Source of the DNA: JBAVEL01 sp049587715
GTDB lineage: Bacteria; Bacteroidota; Ignavibacteria; UBA10030; UBA6906
Assembly: GCA_049587715.1 (NCBI GenBank)
Contig: JBAVEL010000047.1
Coordinates: forward strand, 1 to 5,843
Length of the DNA stretch: 5,843 bases
Reading direction: 5' to 3'
The translations under genes and the position numbers were made by a program. The number at the start of each line of letters is the position of its first letter. Position 1 is the stretch's first letter. The notes beneath the pieces were generated by a model. The model searched no databases, was not told where the DNA came from, and saw only the letters and a list, made by a program, of their open reading frames with translations. Shown here one piece after another: positions 5,793 through 5,843 of this stretch.

Positions 5793-5843
5793 CTCTCCCC
5801 GCCCCCCCCAACCCACGCCGCTCACCCGCCCGCACCCGGGTGG

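Noticed and set aside
5229..5825. Minus-strand open frames over the small T9SS protein and the right edge
   Set aside because: They are antisense to a gene with a signal peptide and a textbook sorting tail, and their compositions show no domain or signal peptide.

Overview
The window looks like chromosomal DNA from a high-GC member of the Bacteroidota/Chlorobiota (FCB) group, in the Ignavibacteria/Kapabacteria style. This rests on protein architecture rather than any marker gene. There is a type IX secretion (T9SS) type A C-terminal sorting tail with its YPNPFN motif, an Omp28-like surface protein with a thioredoxin fold, WN-type surface modules, and repeated beta-sandwich modules in exported proteins. 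GC is well above 60% by eye, with strong C/G preference at third codon positions.

Layout. (1) Positions 1-1340, minus strand: the N-terminal 446 residues of a secreted repeat protein that runs off the left edge. It has a signal peptide, three tandem PPC-like beta-sandwich modules, and the start of a W-G-x-W-x-NP-x-NW module. It stays open to the window edge, so a scan requiring a stop codon would miss it. (2) Positions 1341-1607: divergent intergenic region with a good sigma70-like promoter for the minus-strand gene, a 28-nt polypyrimidine tract abutting its -35 box, and a GC-rich hairpin. (3) Positions 1608-2558, plus strand: a zinc-independent quinone oxidoreductase-type medium-chain dehydrogenase, apparently unrelated to its secreted neighbours. 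(4) Positions 2559-2715: spacer with a candidate promoter overlapping the dehydrogenase stop codon. (5) Positions 2716-5013, plus: a 765-aa exported Omp28-like multidomain protein with a CSPC motif. (6) Positions 5010-5744, plus: a 244-aa exported protein with a CxxxC pair and a complete T9SS sorting tail, overlapping the previous gene by ATGA. (7) Positions 5745-5843: a strong hairpin that may end the two-gene unit.

The two right-hand genes form an evident operon of secreted proteins: a large thioredoxin-fold protein with no sorting tail, followed by a small cysteine-containing protein that has one. An extracellular redox or surface-complex partnership is a reasonable but unproven reading. 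The most unusual point is that the large protein appears to carry the two ends of a jelly-roll ('choice-of-anchor J'-like) domain in swapped order. I see no phage, transposon, CRISPR, tRNA or rRNA signal.
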